DNA of 64,000 bases from Erysipelotrichaceae bacterium. GTDB taxonomy: Bacteria > Bacillota_I > Bacilli_A > Erysipelotrichales > Coprobacillaceae. The notes under the pieces were generated by a model. That model was not told the DNA's origin and searched no databases. It saw nothing but the letters and a program-made list of their open reading frames with translations. Made by a program: the position numbers and the translations under genes. Numbering within the stretch: position 1 is the first letter of the stretch; each line of letters opens with the position of its first letter. The stretch covers positions 1 to 64,000 of the forward strand of contig JAETPY010000001.1 of assembly GCA_021770925.1 (NCBI GenBank). Direction: 5' to 3'. Shown piece by piece: positions 62,642 through 64,000 of this stretch.

Positions 62642-63841
62642 TTATTTTAAATATTTCTTTTGAATTACTTTATTTGAAATAGCAGAAGCTTTAGTTACAA
62701 TTGGTTTTTCAAATTTATTATTGATGTCTTCTAAAATGCTTTGTATTGTTTCTTTGTCATTATTATTTTTAGAGGAATCAAAAATAGTTAATTGTTCTTT
62801 ATAATTTTTTTTATTAATTGTATTGTTTAAACTAATTCCTAATAATCGTACTGGTCTGCCATCATAATTGCTGTCAAAAAGCATTTTTGCAACAGAAAGA
62901 ATCGTTTCGTAATCATTTATATAAGAATTAATTGTGGTTTGCCGATTAACACTTTCAAAACGGGTATATTTAATAGTAATTGAAATAGAATTAGAAATAA
63001 GATTTCTTTTTATTGCACGTATCGAAACCTGTCTAGCTAATCGTTTTAAAGTATCTCTTAAAATAATTTCATCTAAAGTATCGTAAGGTAATGTTGTAGA
63101 ATTACCAACGGATTTTAATTCGTTTTGCTTAGCATTAACGGTTCGATTATCAATGCCATTAGCTTTACGATATAATAATAAGGCATTTTTACCAATAATT
63201 TGCCGTAATTTGTTATAATTATTATAATTTGCGATATCACCAATTGTTTTGATTCCAACCTCTTTTAAACGAGGCTGTGTCTTTTTTCCAATTCCAAACA
63301 TATCCTTGATATCTAAGGGCCACATCAGCTCTTTTATATTTGAACGGGTTAAAACTGTAATACCCATTGGTTTTTTCATATCACTAGCCATTTTTGCTAA
63401 AAATTTATTTGGTGAAATACCAATTGAACATTTAAGATTCAACTGATGATAAACCTTTTCTTGTATCTCTTTAGCTAATTGTATAGGATGACAGTTTCTT
63501 TTTTGTATTACTTTAGTAACATCTACATAACATTCATCAATACTGGCAACTTCTAAAATTTCACTATATGATGCAATAATATTAAAAAATTCATTAGATA
63601 AGCGATGATATAATTCAAAATCTGCAGGAAGAACAATTAGATGTTTGCATTTTTGATATGCTTGAAATAAGGGCATTGCTGAATGGATGCCTAATTTACG
63701 AGCTTCATATGAAGCAGTAGTAATGATACTACGTTTTGATTTACCAGAAATTACAAGCGGCTTTCCTTCTAAACTAGGATTTCGAGATATTTCAGCACTA
63801 GCATAAAATGCATTTAAATCAATATGAAAAATTATTTGCAT
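62642..63841 (-). CDS. dinB: DNA polymerase IV
   Basis: Y-family translesion polymerase. 399 residues. IDLNAFYASAEISRNPSLEGKPLVISG, TTASYEARKLGIHSAM and ASIDECYVDVT carry the acidic catalytic residues; GISPNKFLAKMASDMKKP and the little-finger domain follow. The C-terminal beta-clamp-binding peptide may be QLTIFD near 358. The ATG follows AGGAGG. No LexA box was seen upstream, since the upstream DNA is the end of azlD. Confidence 0.94.
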   Translation of the reverse strand: MQIIFHIDLNAFYASAEISRNPSLEGKPLVISGKSKRSIITTASYEARKLGIHSAMPLFQAYQKCKHLIVLPADFELYHRLSNEFFNIIASYSEILEVASIDECYVDVTKVIQKRNCHPIQLAKEIQEKVYHQLNLKCSIGISPNKFLAKMASDMKKPMGITVLTRSNIKELMWPLDIKDMFGIGKKTQPRLKEVGIKTIGDIANYNNYNKLRQIIGKNALLLYRKANGIDNRTVNAKQNELKSVGNSTTLPYDTLDEIILRDTLKRLARQVSIRAIKRNLISNSISITIKYTRFESVNRQTTINSYINDYETILSVAKMLFDSNYDGRPVRLLGISLNNTINKKNYKEQLTIFDSSKNNNDKETIQSILEDINNKFEKPIVTKASAISNKVIQKKYLK

Positions 63842-63853
63842 TGCATATACCTC

Positions 63854-64000
63854 CTAAATAAAGATTAACTGCACACAAATCATATAGCTGGCTGTTCCAG
63901 CAATAATAGATAACAAAGTATTATTTTTAAATAAATGAACTATAATCGTAACAAAAATAGCTATAATCTCTGGTAAACCATGATTTGAATTAAAGAAATC
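63854..64000 (-). CDS. AzlD-family branched-chain amino acid exporter subunit (partial)
   Basis: The last 48 residues run in from the right edge: GLPEIIAIFVTIIVHLFKNN and LLSIIAGTASYMICVQLIF, then TAG. The alternation of two C-terminal helices around a K-N-N turn and AGT motif fits AzlD, the small partner of the AzlC branched-chain amino acid exporter. The start lies outside the window. It ends 13 bases before dinB. Confidence 0.65.
   Translation of the reverse strand, partial: DFFNSNHGLPEIIAIFVTIIVHLFKNNTLLSIIAGTASYMICVQLIFI

Noticed and set aside
1-64000. tRNA, rRNA, CRISPR array, insertion sequence or prophage
   Set aside because: I saw no tRNA T-loop-like run with cloverleaf context, no spaced direct repeats and no transposase or phage structural genes; XerD is the housekeeping recombinase by its neighbours.

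Overview
The window comes from the chromosome of a very AT-rich, low-GC, endospore-forming Firmicute. Gene content and order (sigK, a SpoVF-type dipicolinate operon, a probable spoIIM next to xerD-deoB, DUF896-tkt-sirA-like-yneF, yqeH-yhbY-nadD/yqeK-rsfS-yqeM) resemble Bacillus. The very low GC and the nadD-yqeK fusion point towards Erysipelotrichia (Coprobacillus/Thomasclavelia-like). The species is an inference. TGA is a normal stop here (ftsK, yhbY, the 18.6 kb gene), so the standard bacterial code applies. I see no rRNA, tRNA, CRISPR array, prophage or intact insertion sequence.

Layout. 0-4 kb: citrate synthase behind two copies of a 10-bp palindrome, ilvE, a nicotinamidase-like hydrolase, and a small hairpin-rich unit. 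4-9.7 kb: feoAB, then LUD protein-malQ-flavin reductase, and a DUF421 membrane protein. 9.7-15.6 kb is a pantothenate/CoA region: a PanT-like ECF S component, coaBC and coaX on the minus strand, a DJ-1 gene, then panD-panC and a PanS-like carrier broken by an in-frame TGA. panD is preceded by a structured leader RNA with an intrinsic terminator. 15.8-18.9 kb: accessory genes (DUF5714, two GNATs, a membrane protein, a SecB-like small protein). 19-22.2 kb: dpaA-dpaB-aspartate kinase-dapA-like, behind a near-perfect sigma-K promoter. 22.4-26.8 kb: an RNase J2-like protein and FtsK/SpoIIIE. 26.9-31.6 kb: a BMP-type nucleoside ABC transporter. 31.8-38.9 kb: an M16 peptidase pair, 6S RNA, DUF896, tkt, sirA-like, yneF, a histidine phosphatase and plsY. 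39-43.6 kb: parE-parC. 43.6 kb: an intact sigK. 44.4-51 kb: the yqeH cluster, mtnN and a U32 protein. 51-57.9 kb: XRE regulator, phosphodiesterase, two tandem orphan PTS IIB genes, ACT/DUF711 pair, DUF815 ATPase and a DUF2156-GNAT fusion. 58-64 kb: purF, then a minus-strand run of azlD (partial), dinB, spoIIM, xerD, deoB and a small membrane protein.

How the genes work together. The pantothenate block has uptake of the finished vitamin (PanT-like), the last synthesis steps (PanD, PanC) and the first CoA steps (CoaX, CoaBC), but no panB or panE. A PanS-type pantoate importer would fill that gap, yet its gene is interrupted. The dipicolinate operon carries both synthase subunits plus an aspartate kinase and a DapA-like protein that has lost the Schiff-base lysine. 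Its sigma-K promoter matches the sigK gene about 25 kb away.

Most of the window is ordinary housekeeping. The points most worth a second look are the panD leader, the TGA in panS, the lysine-less DapA paralogue, the shared TTGTATACAA palindrome, the tandem palindromes at the panT promoter, and the small unit upstream of feoAB.
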